From NCBI GenBank assembly GCA_051453625.1, contig JBOZIK010000001.1, positions 233,053,205 through 233,117,204 of the forward strand: a stretch of 64,000 nucleotides of DNA, written 5' to 3'. This document shows, piece by piece, positions 1 to 9,819 of the stretch. Source of the DNA: Welwitschia mirabilis (Eukaryota > Gnetophyta > Gnetopsida > Welwitschiales). How positions within the stretch are numbered: the first letter of the stretch is position 1; each line of letters opens with the position of its first letter. The notes below the pieces were generated by a model that did not search any database, had not been told where the DNA came from, and was given only the letters and a program-made list of their open reading frames with translations. A program made the position numbers and the translations under genes.

Positions 1-640
1 AGCATTAAAAAATGTGAAAGTAAAAACATGAAATACAAGTTAGAATATGAACTTTCACTACAAAATAGATGGAAACTGTCGTATATAAGAACTAATTGCT
101 TTGAGAATTATGAAGAACACTTCCTCATTACATTCTGCTTGTAATTATTATAGATATAGACATTAGTTTAAATCCAAGAAAATCCTAGACAACATCGAAT
201 TCATGAATTTTCCTTTAATTTATGTTATTTGATTTTATTTTTTCATTGTTGCCTTCTAGCCTCAGCTAACATGTCTTTGTAGTTTGATCTTATAAGTTCT
301 CACATTATATCATAGTACACACATTATTAGATCTAAATGGAAAAAAAAGTTATAATAATAAAAAAATATTACAGTTACCATCCTTATCCAAAGAAATGAT
401 TTAGTTACCAAGCCTCAAGAAGAGGAAAAAAGGGGGAAAAAAATCTAATATTGAGAGTCCATTTAAAAACCCAAGTTAAAACTCATTAAACAACTCGTTG
501 TATGAGACACCTTACCTTACTAAGGCAAAGGCACTAAGCCTTGTGGAATGTCTTCAAGGTTATGCTACATTCGAGAACACCTCATATGAACACGGGGTAC
601 GGAGGATGGACTCCTTTGACCGGCTTCGCTTTTGTGGTCT
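1..640. other. 5' flank of the UGT pseudogene
   Basis: AT-rich DNA without a recognisable gene up to about position 480. From about 500 the base composition becomes noticeably richer in G+C, towards the UGT reading frame. A TTTGACC element (W-box-like core TTGAC) lies near 615-621 in this richer stretch. I see no convincing TATA box; CATATACC near 677 is the nearest candidate. This may be the old promoter, but nothing beyond composition and position supports that. Confidence 0.3.
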
Positions 641-724
641 GTAATCAAAGAGGAAAGGATATGACTAATTATCTGTCATATACCATCTAAGCCTCTCCAC
701 TACTATCCCACGGAGCAGACCGAG

Positions 725-2191
725 ATGGACTCCACAATCAGAGTCTCGCACCGGCAATTCTTCGACCACGTGGTTGTCTTTCCGGCATTCGGCATGGGAA
801 TTCCGGCATTTGGCATGGGACACTTCATTCCCATGCTCGAATTCGCCAAGCGACTCAGCGCTTTCCATCGTTTCTCCGTCATGTTCATCACCGCAGATTG
901 GCAAGTGCCTGCAGATGTCGTCTCCAAATATAAGCGCCTCTTATCCTTATCCAAAGCCATGGATATCCGCTTTGTTGAGTCCCTGCCGTCGAAATTCCCG
1001 CAGACGTAACAGATTGGGAGCTGCGTATTCCTCTACTTGAGCAGAAAACAAAGCCATTGCTCGAGAACGCACTTCTCTGAGCACTAGAGCTCAGTTCAAT
1101 CGCCGCTTTCATCACCGCTTTCTTCTGCACGGCCTTCTTCGATGTGCCGCTGAAACTGAGCCTGCCCATCTACGTCTTCTTCGTGGCGGCAGCCTCCTCC
1201 CTTTGCTTGATGCTCTACTGTCCTATGTTCGCGCAGAAAATCAAGCTGCCCATTAATGACCACAAGCGCTCCGTCGAGATTCCAGGGTTGCCTCGGATGC
1301 GAGCCAGGGACTTGCAGAGTCCTGTTCTGGACGATTCCTGCAAGAAGTTTATGGGCATAGCGGTTGAGCTTCCCAGGGCGCGTGGCTTCCTCATCAACAC
1401 TTGTCTTGAAATGGAAGAACTACAGTAGAAAGCCCTGCAACAGGGAAACGTAGTTAATATCCAGAAAGAACCGGAGTACTACGCAGTGGGCCCTCTGATT
1501 CAGTCCTCGGTCTTTGAACAAGCAGAAGACGAGAATGCGGAGGGCGAAGGAGAGGAGTGCCTGCATTGGCTGGCCGCGCAGCCTCCTAAGTCAGTGCTGT
1601 ACGTGTCGTTTGGGACCCGAGCCCAGCTACATCCAGAGCAGATCGCGGAGTTGGCTTATGGCCTGGAATCGAGCGAGCAGGGCTTCCTTTGGGTCCTTCA
1701 GAAACCTTGGCAGTCGCCGAGGGTTCCGGGTGAAGAACCGAAAGACGGAGCGAGCTTCTTGCCGGAGAGGTTCCTGGAGAGAACGCAGGCAAGGGGACTC
1801 GTCTTCACAAAGTGGGCTCCGCAGGTTGCCATTCTTTCGCATCTGTCTACTGGAGGATTCGTGAGCCACTGCGGATGGAATTCGACGCTGGAGAGCGTCG
1901 TATGCGGGGTACCCGTGCTGGCTTGGCCGAGGGATGCGGATCAGAGGCTGGATGCGTTTCTGCTAGTAAATGAACTGAAGGTGGGTGTTGGCGTGAGAGA
2001 AGCGGAAGGTGGACTAGTGAAGAGAGAAGAAGTGAACAAAAGGGGTGAACGAGTTGATAAGGAATGATGAAGTAAGAGAAAATGTGAAGAGGTTGAGCAG
2101 CGCTGCAAGCTGGGCCATGGCGGAGGGCGGGAGCTCGTTCGAGTCGCTACACATTGTTGCTTCAACTTGGAAATCTTTGAGAAAGGCGTGA
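725..2191 (+). pseudogene. UDP-glycosyltransferase (plant family 1 UGT), disrupted
   Basis: Plant UGTs move a sugar, usually glucose from UDP-glucose, onto small acceptors such as phenolics in the cytosol. The ATG at 725 opens a frame with the N-terminal pattern HVVVFPAFGMG, whose His (residue 15) is the expected catalytic base. Homology runs to a TGA at 2189-2191, about 485 codons without an intron, a normal length. It is broken by a one-base loss near 988-990 (frame 2 to 1), TGA at 1078-1080, TAG at 1426-1428, and a one-base gain in the A/G run at 2037-2045 (frame 1 to 2). The 44-residue PSPG box is complete at 1813-1944, with HCGWNS, Trp at position 22 and Gln at position 44, which favours UDP-glucose. 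By my alignment the usual catalytic Asp is Ala (GCT at 1117-1119). Overall pattern is closest to UGT72-like group E, from recall only. A pseudogene is likeliest; sequencing error for all lesions is less likely. Confidence 0.9.
780..821 (+). repeat. 21-bp in-frame tandem duplication in the UGT N-terminus
   Basis: Two adjacent 21-base units (780-800 and 801-821) differ at only two positions. Together they encode the seven-residue loop twice (FPAFGMG then IPAFGMG), just after the catalytic His. Family members carry this loop once, ending in GMGH. The insertion keeps the frame but would lengthen the loop that lines the active-site cleft. Confidence 0.85.
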
Positions 2192-2309
2192 GACAGAGGA
2201 AGTACTTGGATTCCATGGTCTGCTATTATCGCCTGGCTTTCTTATATCTAATGCCAGCTATTCTAGGGCTGCCAGTTCTATTTCTGTGATGCTTGTATTG
2301 TTTCAATCC

Positions 2310-2315
2310 AATAAA
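2310..2315 (+). promoter_or_regulatory. Candidate poly(A) signal of the UGT
   Basis: AATAAA about 120 bases after the reconstructed UGT stop, in a T-rich stretch. Position and motif fit a plant near-upstream polyadenylation element, but the hexamer is common in AT-rich DNA. Confidence 0.4.
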
Positions 2316-2319
2316 TCCA

Positions 2320-3003
2320 TTAGGTTTTTGAATGTCATTGAATTTTAGTTTGGATATCAAGCTTACAACCTGAAAGAGAAGGGAGTTCTACTCTCATTAG
2401 GATTTTCCTTTTAGAGATAACTGAATTTTATTTTGAGTGTTTTACTTTCAATATTTCTCAAATTCCTTTCATTCTATGATAAAGAAAAATTTGAAAATCA
2501 TAGTCTTAGTTTTGTTATAATTACATGAAACAGCCTCAATAGATGAACCTTTTCTATTTTAGATTTGCTTATTTAGTGGGTTCTATAACTTGCTTTAATA
2601 TGTGGGATTCTTTTTGCCCTATGTGTTACATGTCTTTTTCTCTCAACCTCATGATGGTGAAACACCTTAAGGGGAATGTCCTTTCACAAGCTAGGTTTAG
2701 GCTTACGCTCAAAGGTTTTTGAAACAAAAGCGATTGAACTCTTTTAGCTCCTTGGTAAACTTTCAGTATGCCAATTATTTTTCTATGGCTTTGAATAACA
2801 GTATGAAACATATACATAAAGTACAGGAAGTCGAAACCAATAACTCCCTTTGATATCAAACATAGAAGCAAGTTTGAACTTTCATAGTTGAAGAAATACA
2901 TGACATACAAAACACTTAACCTTTAGTGAAAAGGCTTTTAAGAAAATAATCCATTAGTTTTATAATGGAGTGTTATCATATATTTTATTTTTCAAACCCC
3001 TTC
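2320..3003. other. AT-rich spacer
   Basis: No coding similarity, repeat end or RNA gene was recognised. The open frame at 2626-2910 on the minus strand has no family signature and looks like chance. Confidence 0.4.
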
Positions 3004-3112
3004 TTTAATTATGCTTAAGGCCTTACAGTGTGATAAGTGAACTATCCAAAGGTTCAAATCTATAACCTACTAAATGAAGGACAATTGTCCCACTAATTCG
3101 ACTGTTACCACA
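3004..3112 (-). repeat. tRNA-derived SINE-like unit, left arm of an inverted pair
   Basis: On the minus strand this arm reads as a worn tRNA-like module. It has an A-box-like AGTCGAATTAGTGGGAC, an arm containing TTGTCCTTCATTT, and a B-box-like AGATTTGAACCT, followed by GTAAGGCCTTAAG and TAATTAAA. The same order of blocks occurs on the plus strand at 3267-3376. It could be a SINE head or a tRNA-like part of a larger repeat. It is not a functional tRNA because the stems are broken. Confidence 0.55.
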
Positions 3113-3266
3113 TTGGTACATTATAGAACTTAGGATTTCTTGGGTTATAAAGTATGTTGTTGTATCATACATATTAATCTAAGATTATCAGGTATATGCA
3201 TATCATGATTTTTATGATGATATCTTATAGTACAATAGGATGACTCATGTATGATAAACTTAGATA

Positions 3267-3376
3267 ATGGAATCATAGTTCAAATGGTAGGACACTTGTC
3301 TTTCATTTAAAAGGTCATGTGTTCTAAACTTTGTATGACTTAGGTAGGATAATGTAAGGCCTTGAGTGTAATTAAA
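3267..3376 (+). repeat. tRNA-derived SINE-like unit, right arm of the inverted pair
   Basis: Plus-strand copy of the module at 3004-3112: an A-box-like AGTTCAAATGGTAGGAC, the segment TTGTCTTTCATTTAAAAGG, a B-box-like TGTTCTAAACTT and the shared tail GTAAGGCCTTGAG then TAATTAAA. The two arms face each other about 155 bases apart. The spacer has a further inverted pair, TATCATACAT near 3153 and ATGTATGATA near 3248. Confidence 0.55.
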
Positions 3377-3929
3377 TCATTAGTTTAGCAAATTATGATA
3401 GTTATATTCTTAGGAGGAGATATGATTAGTAAAAATTCCAAGTTTGACATCATCCCCATACATAACATACCTTAAGAAGGTTGTCATGATTATATATGTA
3501 TTATACAAGATGCATCTTAAAGAGGCTTATTATGATTTAATACATCATATAACTTTACATTACACTTCTCTTTATCCACACTAAATTATTATTTTCCTTT
3601 AGGATATCTTGAGTAACTTTTCATTTTAGGTTATACTCTTTCATATCCTTCATTAATATAAGAATTAGTTTTTGTCTATTATGATGTTTAAGCATGATTT
3701 ATATAATTATGTTATATTATATTAGATTATATCATTTATTACACTATTATGATTAATAAACATGAATTATATTTTAACATATTTATCTCCTTACCATTCA
3801 TCATAAAAAAAACATTCTACATGTTTTAGTTTAAAGCCTATAAAACTAAGGAATCAAGTGCTACAAGAATATATTTGGAATGTTAATAGTGCTTTTTTAA
3901 TTATAGTATCCTTATCTCATAATTTTAAT
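3377..3929. other. AT-rich spacer before copia-A
   Basis: Reverse transcriptase and integrase of copia-A should lie upstream of 3930 if the element were complete, but I cannot see them. Either the 5' part is deleted or it is worn beyond recognition. Confidence 0.35.
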
Positions 3930-4135
3930 ATCAATTGTCAATGTAGAGTTATTATGCTAGATTGAGAGTAATTCATAAATCTACACATATGGATGAGATA
4001 CCATGTTGACAAGCTAGTTGATAACAAATACATTACATTAAAATATTCAAAATGGATGATCAACCTACAGATGTGTTCACAAAGCTATTAAGTGGAGAAA
4101 GGTTCATCAAGCCATGCTAGAACTTGAGGATTTGA
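3930..4135 (+). pseudogene. copia-A pol remnant, RNase H C-terminus
   Basis: One frame with several stops carries the conserved end of copia pol. The motif DQPTDVFTK (4058-4084) and the following LLSGERF match the family pattern D-Q-x-A-D-I-F-T-K...RF. A few residues later the protein ends with LRI and TGA at 4133-4135, where copia polyproteins usually end. In-frame TAG and TGA codons upstream show that it is dead. Confidence 0.75.
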
Positions 4136-4361
4136 CCTTATCTAATTAGGTAATGTTCATAGGTAATTTCTCTCTCAAATCACAACTTAGCATGCTACTT
4201 ATCTTCTTTTTATGAGTTGAAATAATAACAATACGTATTTGAATTTTTTTCTTATGATTAGCATTTCAATTTGAATTTTTTATGATTAATCATATTATCT
4301 TTAATCTATATTCTCTAATAGCAATATTAGTAGTAGAAAATTTGGAAGTTTTTAGAAATGC

Positions 4362-4860
4362 ATGGTAGATGTCTTTGAGCTATGCAAACATCCAAGTTGA
4401 AGACATCTTTCAAACTAAAGATGTCTATGGGATAGACGTCTTTAATGGTGTAGACATCTTTAATGGTTAGTTATCAAAAAAGCAGAACAAATGTCTTTCA
4501 AATAGGTAGATGTTTAAATTTTTTTGGTTATATATGTCTTTGAGGTAGTAGATGTTTTTACTGCCTTTAAGTAAAAGTTTAAAATTCTTATTAAATAGAT
4601 GTCTTTCATATTGGTAAATGTCTAATTTTTGTTATTTTAGACATCTTTTGAGTTGTATATGTATTTGGTATTATGAATTTAAAAATAAAAAAACATCAAG
4701 ACCTAGGATTTTAAGCCCTTTTTAAGCTAGAAAAGGACCATCAACTCTCATTTTAATTCTTCCATTCAATAGGTATCCCTTTTAGTGTGTATAGAAACCC
4801 TCTTTTTCTCAAATTTCTCTAGATAGACATCTTTAATTTGGTAGAAGTCTTTATAGAAAG
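4362..4860 (+). repeat. AGACGTCT-type motif cluster between pol and the env-like ORF
   Basis: About ten copies of an eight-base dyad appear as intact AGACGTCT (4434-4441) or as AGATGTCT and AGACATCT, often followed by TT. These variants are what deamination of the central CpG on one strand or the other produces. The same motif recurs in the LTR at 7.3-7.7 kb and in copia-B. Confidence 0.7.
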
Positions 4861-4957
4861 CAATAATAGGTGAAATCTTTCTACAAGAGTATATTTTTAC
4901 TTGTTTCTATTAGTTTTTATTTTTAGTTTAATTTTCTTCCTTTTATATTCTATAAAT

Positions 4958-6655
4958 ATGACATTGAGAAAGTCTACTAAACCTATTAGGGCAAATGAAA
5001 TTACTAAAGAATTATAAAAACCTTAGTATGAGCCTCAATTCTATCATGAATCAGTAAAGAAAAGGTTTCAATCTTGGCTCAAAAACCCCATTACTACCAA
5101 AAAAACCCTTGGTTTCTAGAAAAACAAAAAGGATCAACTTCTATCTTGAAAAAAGTATTTCAGTTCTCATGGTGCAAGAGTTTTAAGCCAACATTCAGAA
5201 GATAGATGACTCTACTAGCATCTTTCAAATACATGTAAGAGATACTTCTCTAGTTTTGACTTCTAGTTGATTAATAGTCTACTTGGTATAGATGATTCTG
5301 ATCTTTTGAAGTTATACACACACTTGTTTAAAGATAGCTTCACATGTCAATTGGTTAAGCTATAATGATGTAGTTTAAGATTTTTTTTTTTTGCAATGCA
5401 AAAATGGGTTTTTATAAAAATAATTGACCAAAACAATATGGTGCTAGATGCTTTTTATTTTATGCTTAATCACATTTTATAATATTCTGGAATGAGGAGG
5501 TAGCTATAGTTATTGTAATCCCACGTACATATTTGTCATGTATTACTTACTTACAAGGATTAAGATTGATCTTGGTTTTGTGCATTACATGGATATTATT
5601 ACCTCATTTCATAAGGGCAAAACATTAGGCCATTCATGTTTGATAAAATTCATAATTAGTAGTGATAGCATTACAGTTTCTCAGGTTAATCTCATTTGGT
5701 CAAAGAAGCTACTCTCAGAGTTTAGTAAAAAGTAGCATGCTTTAGTTCAACCATGAAAGGGATGAGTACAAGGCCTCTTAAGACATATTTCTAGAGATCA
5801 AAATCTATAGGTTTACATAGTTCTTCATCAATGAAGAAAATTATCCATGCAATAGCAAAGATAGTTGGGAATATTTGCAAAAAATTCTTATGGCTAAATA
5901 AGGATGGGTCCACCACTAGTTAGGGGAGGCATCCATTAGTAGCTGGGAATCTACGGGGACTCCCACATGAATAAATTTAGAGGAGGAATAAGAGACAAAG
6001 GAGAATATAATATTTAAAGCTATAGACTATGATTCTAGTAGGTAGAGGACTCAGGTGAGTCAGTTGCATCCAAGTTAGAGGAGAAAGAGATACACATTCA
6101 AGGGAAGAACTAACCTTTATCATAAGTTTAAGAGAAGTACTAGGTAGATTCGGATGACTCCAATGATAAGAATCTTATCTTTCATAGACCTTGTTGTAAA
6201 CTTCTTATTTATTGTTTTATCCAAAGAGCTTCACCATCTTGTATTCCTTCACCACCTCATATACCTTCATCACCTCACCTACCTTCATCGCCCCCATTAC
6301 TCCCACTTCTTGTTCATGCTCTACTACTTAGCACAGTTTCATCATTTGTATCAAATTTCACTAAGGCCACTAAAACCAACTTCTTTATTACTTCTATTAC
6401 TTCTTAGATGTATGCTTATATAAGAAGATAGGCCTCTTGGGGTTATGACAAGCCATCATAGCAGCCATTACAGAAACTACATACTTCATCACCTACATCA
6501 TCATCATCATACACCATCCAGAATTCCACTATGCATGATAGTGATGAGGCTTGTGATGATGCTGGTGATGAAGATTATTACACTAGTGATCTCGCTATTA
6601 GTAATTAGGCTTTTTTTTGTGATGTCTAATGAGGGGAGAAGATGGTAAATAAATC
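4958..6655 (+). pseudogene. copia-A env-like / plant-transposon ORF, decayed
   Basis: The start ATG at 4958 opens a Lys-rich sequence with early stops. The best preserved stretch, 5538-5735, is an open frame with YYLLTRIKIDLGFVHY and ITSFHKGKTLGHS. This resembles the domain found in plant retroelement ORFs annotated as putative plant transposon protein. Downstream, 6228-6340 encodes a Pro/Ser-rich run (PSPPHIPSSPHLPSSPP), then an acidic tail around 6540-6605. The homologous minus-strand region of copia-B (16.6-18.7 kb) shares blocks such as the AAATGGGTTTTTATAAAAATA stretch. Function is unknown; in Sireviruses this position holds an envelope-like ORF. The open frames at 6154-6423 and 6445-6648 are alternative frames of the same region. 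Confidence 0.55.
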
Positions 6656-7078
6656 TGGACATATTGTATGCACTTAGAGGTAGTGGACTTGAGATGATTA
6701 TTTGGACCTTCTTATGAGTGTCATTATGTTTAATGCTTACTTATGAGCTTTTACACACATATGCCTTAATGTTTTATTCTCTCTTAGTTTTTCCCTTGTT
6801 GTATTCTTAAAATTTACTTTATTGTATTTGTCATACATTTAGTATGACTATAATAATATTTCATTAGCACTGACATTGATTATAATATCTTGTGTGATCA
6901 TAAAATGGTTTTCATATTTCTACCTATTATAATTTTTAATGCATGCATCTACTAATTAGACAATGTTATATTTTTATGCTAGTTTGTAATATAACCTTGA
7001 TTTATTAATGATTTTATACTATCTTAAGTAAAATTATTAAAGCTTGCACTAATAAGATTTCGAATTTTTAGACATCAT

Positions 7079-7093
7079 AAAAAAGGAACAAAA
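7079..7093 (+). promoter_or_regulatory. copia-A polypurine tract
   Basis: Purine-rich AAAAAAGGAACAAAA immediately before the LTR start. In the better preserved copia-B the same place reads AAGAAGGAGAAGAT on the minus strand (16,612-16,625). It primes plus-strand DNA synthesis in LTR retrotransposons. Confidence 0.5.
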
Positions 7094-7097
7094 TTTT

Positions 7098-8578
7098 TGG
7101 CAAAATTCCACTTTTAATGATTCCACTTGTTAAATGCAATGTCATTGATGTGTAGATAAGATATTAAAGATATCTCTCAGATTACTAGGATGCTAAAATT
7201 TCAAATAAAGATCACTGACTAGCCAAATTCAAGTTCTATGAAAATTAATAGATTGTGCTAAAAAAGCTTAATATCAAAGAAGATTTGGTTTAGAATTGAT
7301 GAAGTTTGGGTAATGTTAACTAGAGACATCTAGAGGGTAAAATACATCTATGATAAAGATGTCTGTAATATCAAAGACATCTCTACTAAAACTAAAGTAA
7401 GAAAAAAATGAAGATGATTATTATTGGAAAGACGTCTATATTGAATGCATTGATGGAAGACATCTACTATTATGAAGACGTCTATGTTGAATTGAACTAG
7501 ATGAAAAAAGATAATTTATGTCAGTGGGATGATAATAGTGAATTATTGATTTTTTATGGATATAGGAAAATTTACATGATGAATTCTTGATGCCCAAGGG
7601 TCAGAGACACAATAATTCAAATCTCATTAAAATCTAGACAAGTTAACAGAAGACATCTTTCATGTTGAAGATGTCTACCTATGAGAGACATCTACTAGCT
7701 TAAATATGTCTATCCCAAATTTTGATACAGAATACAAATAGTCATTAGATAACTAAAACTAGACATTTACAACCATTGGACTGTATTTAAAGTACTGCAC
7801 ATGATCATCTCACTAAGTTAAAGGTGAAAGATACTTTATAACTATAAAAGGCATAAAGAATAATCATTGTGAGATTAGTTGAATGATCTATTAGCATAAA
7901 CAATATGCAATCTATTAAACTTCATTAAATAACTCTATCAATAAAGACATCTTGTGATTCATTGCACCTCCATGTCTACAACTATGATACTGGATTACTT
8001 ATAATTGACACATCATTTTATGCTTTTTGTTCCTTCATTTTAGCTCTAATATTTCATTTTAGAATTATCTAATTTAATTTATTAAATATCTTAATCCATA
8101 GTTAAAAAGAATTTTATTTATTTCTATTTCTAGGGTTTCTTGCTTAGGGATTCCAAAGTACAGGGTTGCCCTTATATAGATATGCTACTTGTAATTGGCT
8201 AAGTTCTTAAGTGCACTATTAGATATGTAATATTACCCTTTTATGAGTGTTCTACTTATGATTAGTTAAGTGCTTGAGTGCACTATTGGATATTGATTTG
8301 CTATAATCCATGAGGGGAAGAGAGTGCTACCTTGAAAGGGGCATTGCATTTGGTTTTAAGGTTGGTGGTGCTCCAAAGACACTATTCTCTAGATTATAGA
8401 TATCTAGAGGTATGAAGTAAAACTACCCTCTAAGGGTGAAAATATACAAGTTGGGGAATCTTGTAAATTAGTAAGGTCTAAATTATGAATTTTATTTGTT
8501 AGTTGTTAAAGTTTTTATTTACTTAAACTCATTCATCCCTCGCCTTTGAGTTCAATGATCCTCAAATAATATTATCTA
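7098..8578 (+). repeat. copia-A 3' LTR
   Basis: Aligns by eye along its length with the inverse of 14,821-16,611. Shared blocks include the start (TGATxxTTxCACTTxTxAAAT), the AGACGTCT-type cluster at 7.32-7.72 kb, AAACTAGACATTTACAACCATTGG, a TATA candidate (TATAAAAGG near 7845), TACCTTGAAAGG and CCTTTGAGTTCAATG near the end. The boundaries are approximate, with TG at 7098 and an end near 8578. Confidence 0.65.
7320..7720 (+). repeat. AGACGTCT-type motif cluster in the copia-A LTR
   Basis: Two intact palindromes (7430-7437 and 7476-7483) plus several AGATGTCT and AGACATCT variants. It lies in the LTR part expected to be U3, upstream of the TATA candidate. Confidence 0.7.
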
Positions 8579-9049
8579 TGAATTAGATTACCAAAGATGA
8601 ATACATTTTAGGTGCCTTACAAAGCCATAATTCTTAGTATATGGAGAAAATAAAGGTTATATCTATCAATCTATAGGTCCTTGAAAGTACTTATAATGCA
8701 TTAGCTATATGGAAGGCATTCTTCAAGACTCAGAACTTAAACATCATGATTTTTTTTGAACTTATCTTTGGTTTTTTCATTACCCTCATCTTCCCCTACA
8801 TATTCCAATATGTTAATGACAAAAAGACATCCTACTCAATTCTAAGTTAACAAAGTGGTACAAAATTTTTATCTAAAAAAATTCAACTTTATTAAATTCA
8901 ATTAGGAAGAGTTATGTTTCAACACATGATTCTATAAGTATAATGATAATGCTTCCTTTACAAATATACTAACTCAATTCTTTAATGATAATAATGTAGT
9001 GACAATGATTCTCTTGAAAGTATACTAACATTTGCAAATATACTAACAT
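8579..9049. other. AT-rich spacer
   Basis: Nothing recognised. A short similarity to the copia-B flank just past the LTR end (GATGAA block near 8600) is too weak to call. Confidence 0.35.
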
Positions 9050-9432
9050 CTGCAGAGTTTTAAAACATACCTTTTTAAATAAAGAATCTTACTCTAGCTA
9101 TCTCTAGAAGATTTAAAAGACTCACTTTCATTTATCTTCTCCTCTCTCTCATCACATTGTCAACCCTCACATCCCTTATCCTTAGGCAAAACCTTGTGTA
9201 TGCCATTCTTAGGTAAGCACTCATGTTTGCGCTATTATTTTCGTTAAAGACTAATTTGTAGCGTTTCATAATATAACTCCTTAAATAAAGACTCTTACTT
9301 TAGCTATCTATAGAAGCTTCAAAGGACTTACTTTCACCTAATTCCTCATGTCTTCTATAATGATATTAGCTCTTACATTCATCATTCTTAGGTAAACCCT
9401 ACGTCTGCATTACTTCACCAAAGATTAATTCA
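9050..9432. repeat. 206-bp imperfect tandem duplication
   Basis: Unit 1 (about 9050-9255) and unit 2 (about 9256-9432) share ordered blocks: TAAATAAAG, TCTTACT, TAGCTATCT, ATAGAAG or CTAGAAG, ACTTTCA, CATTCTTAGGTAA, AAAGAxTAATT. The pair sits just inside a CACTA-type terminus and may be part of that transposon. Confidence 0.65.
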
Positions 9433-9479
9433 CCTGATTTTTATTTAGTAGGTTTCTTATTAAATAAATACCTTTCCTT

Positions 9480-9816
9480 TTATTTCCCTCCTCCTCCTTT
9501 TATTTTCTACTATTATATTCTTACCTTAATGATGGTTATTAACTATCAGTATATTAAAAAATTCATGATAGTGTTTAGCTATCATTGGTAGTCTATTTTA
9601 AGCATGGTTTTTAACCATTATTGTATTCAAATTTAATGGTAGCTTTTAGTTTTCATTATGGTCTACTTTAAAAATGGTTTTTAATCATTATCAATTTTGT
9701 TATAATGTAGGATATCTTTTAACCTATCATAAATCTAAAAAGATATTATTAAATTAAAGACAACTAATGAAAATACGCATTAATAACCATCATTAAAAGT
9801 CAGTTTTGTTGTAGTG
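9480..9816. mobile_element. CACTA (En/Spm-like) transposon terminus
   Basis: CAGTTTTGTTGTAGTG (9801-9816) is the inverted form of a CACTACAA-type terminal repeat. The 300 bases before it are full of inverted subterminal repeats of the form ATGGTTTTTAACCAT (near 9522, 9606 and 9667) ending in TAATAACCATCATT (9781-9794). This layout is typical of CACTA ends, where the transposase binds subterminal repeats. I did not find the opposite end or transposase sequence, so the element is truncated or extends out of recognition. Confidence 0.65.
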
Positions 9817-9819
9817 TTT

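Larger units (their letters stand above)
3930..8578 (+). mobile_element. Ty1/copia element copia-A, 3' part (Sirevirus-like)
   Basis: In order on the plus strand: the RNase H tail of pol (3930-4135), a noncoding stretch rich in AGACGTCT-type motifs (about 4360-4860), a decayed env-like ORF (4958-6655), a worn polypurine tract (about 7079-7093) and an LTR (about 7098-8578). The same order, inverted, occurs in copia-B at 14.8-33.9 kb, which supports one family. An extra ORF between pol and the 3' LTR is a known trait of plant Sireviruses. The 5' LTR, gag and most of pol are absent from the window. Confidence 0.75.
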
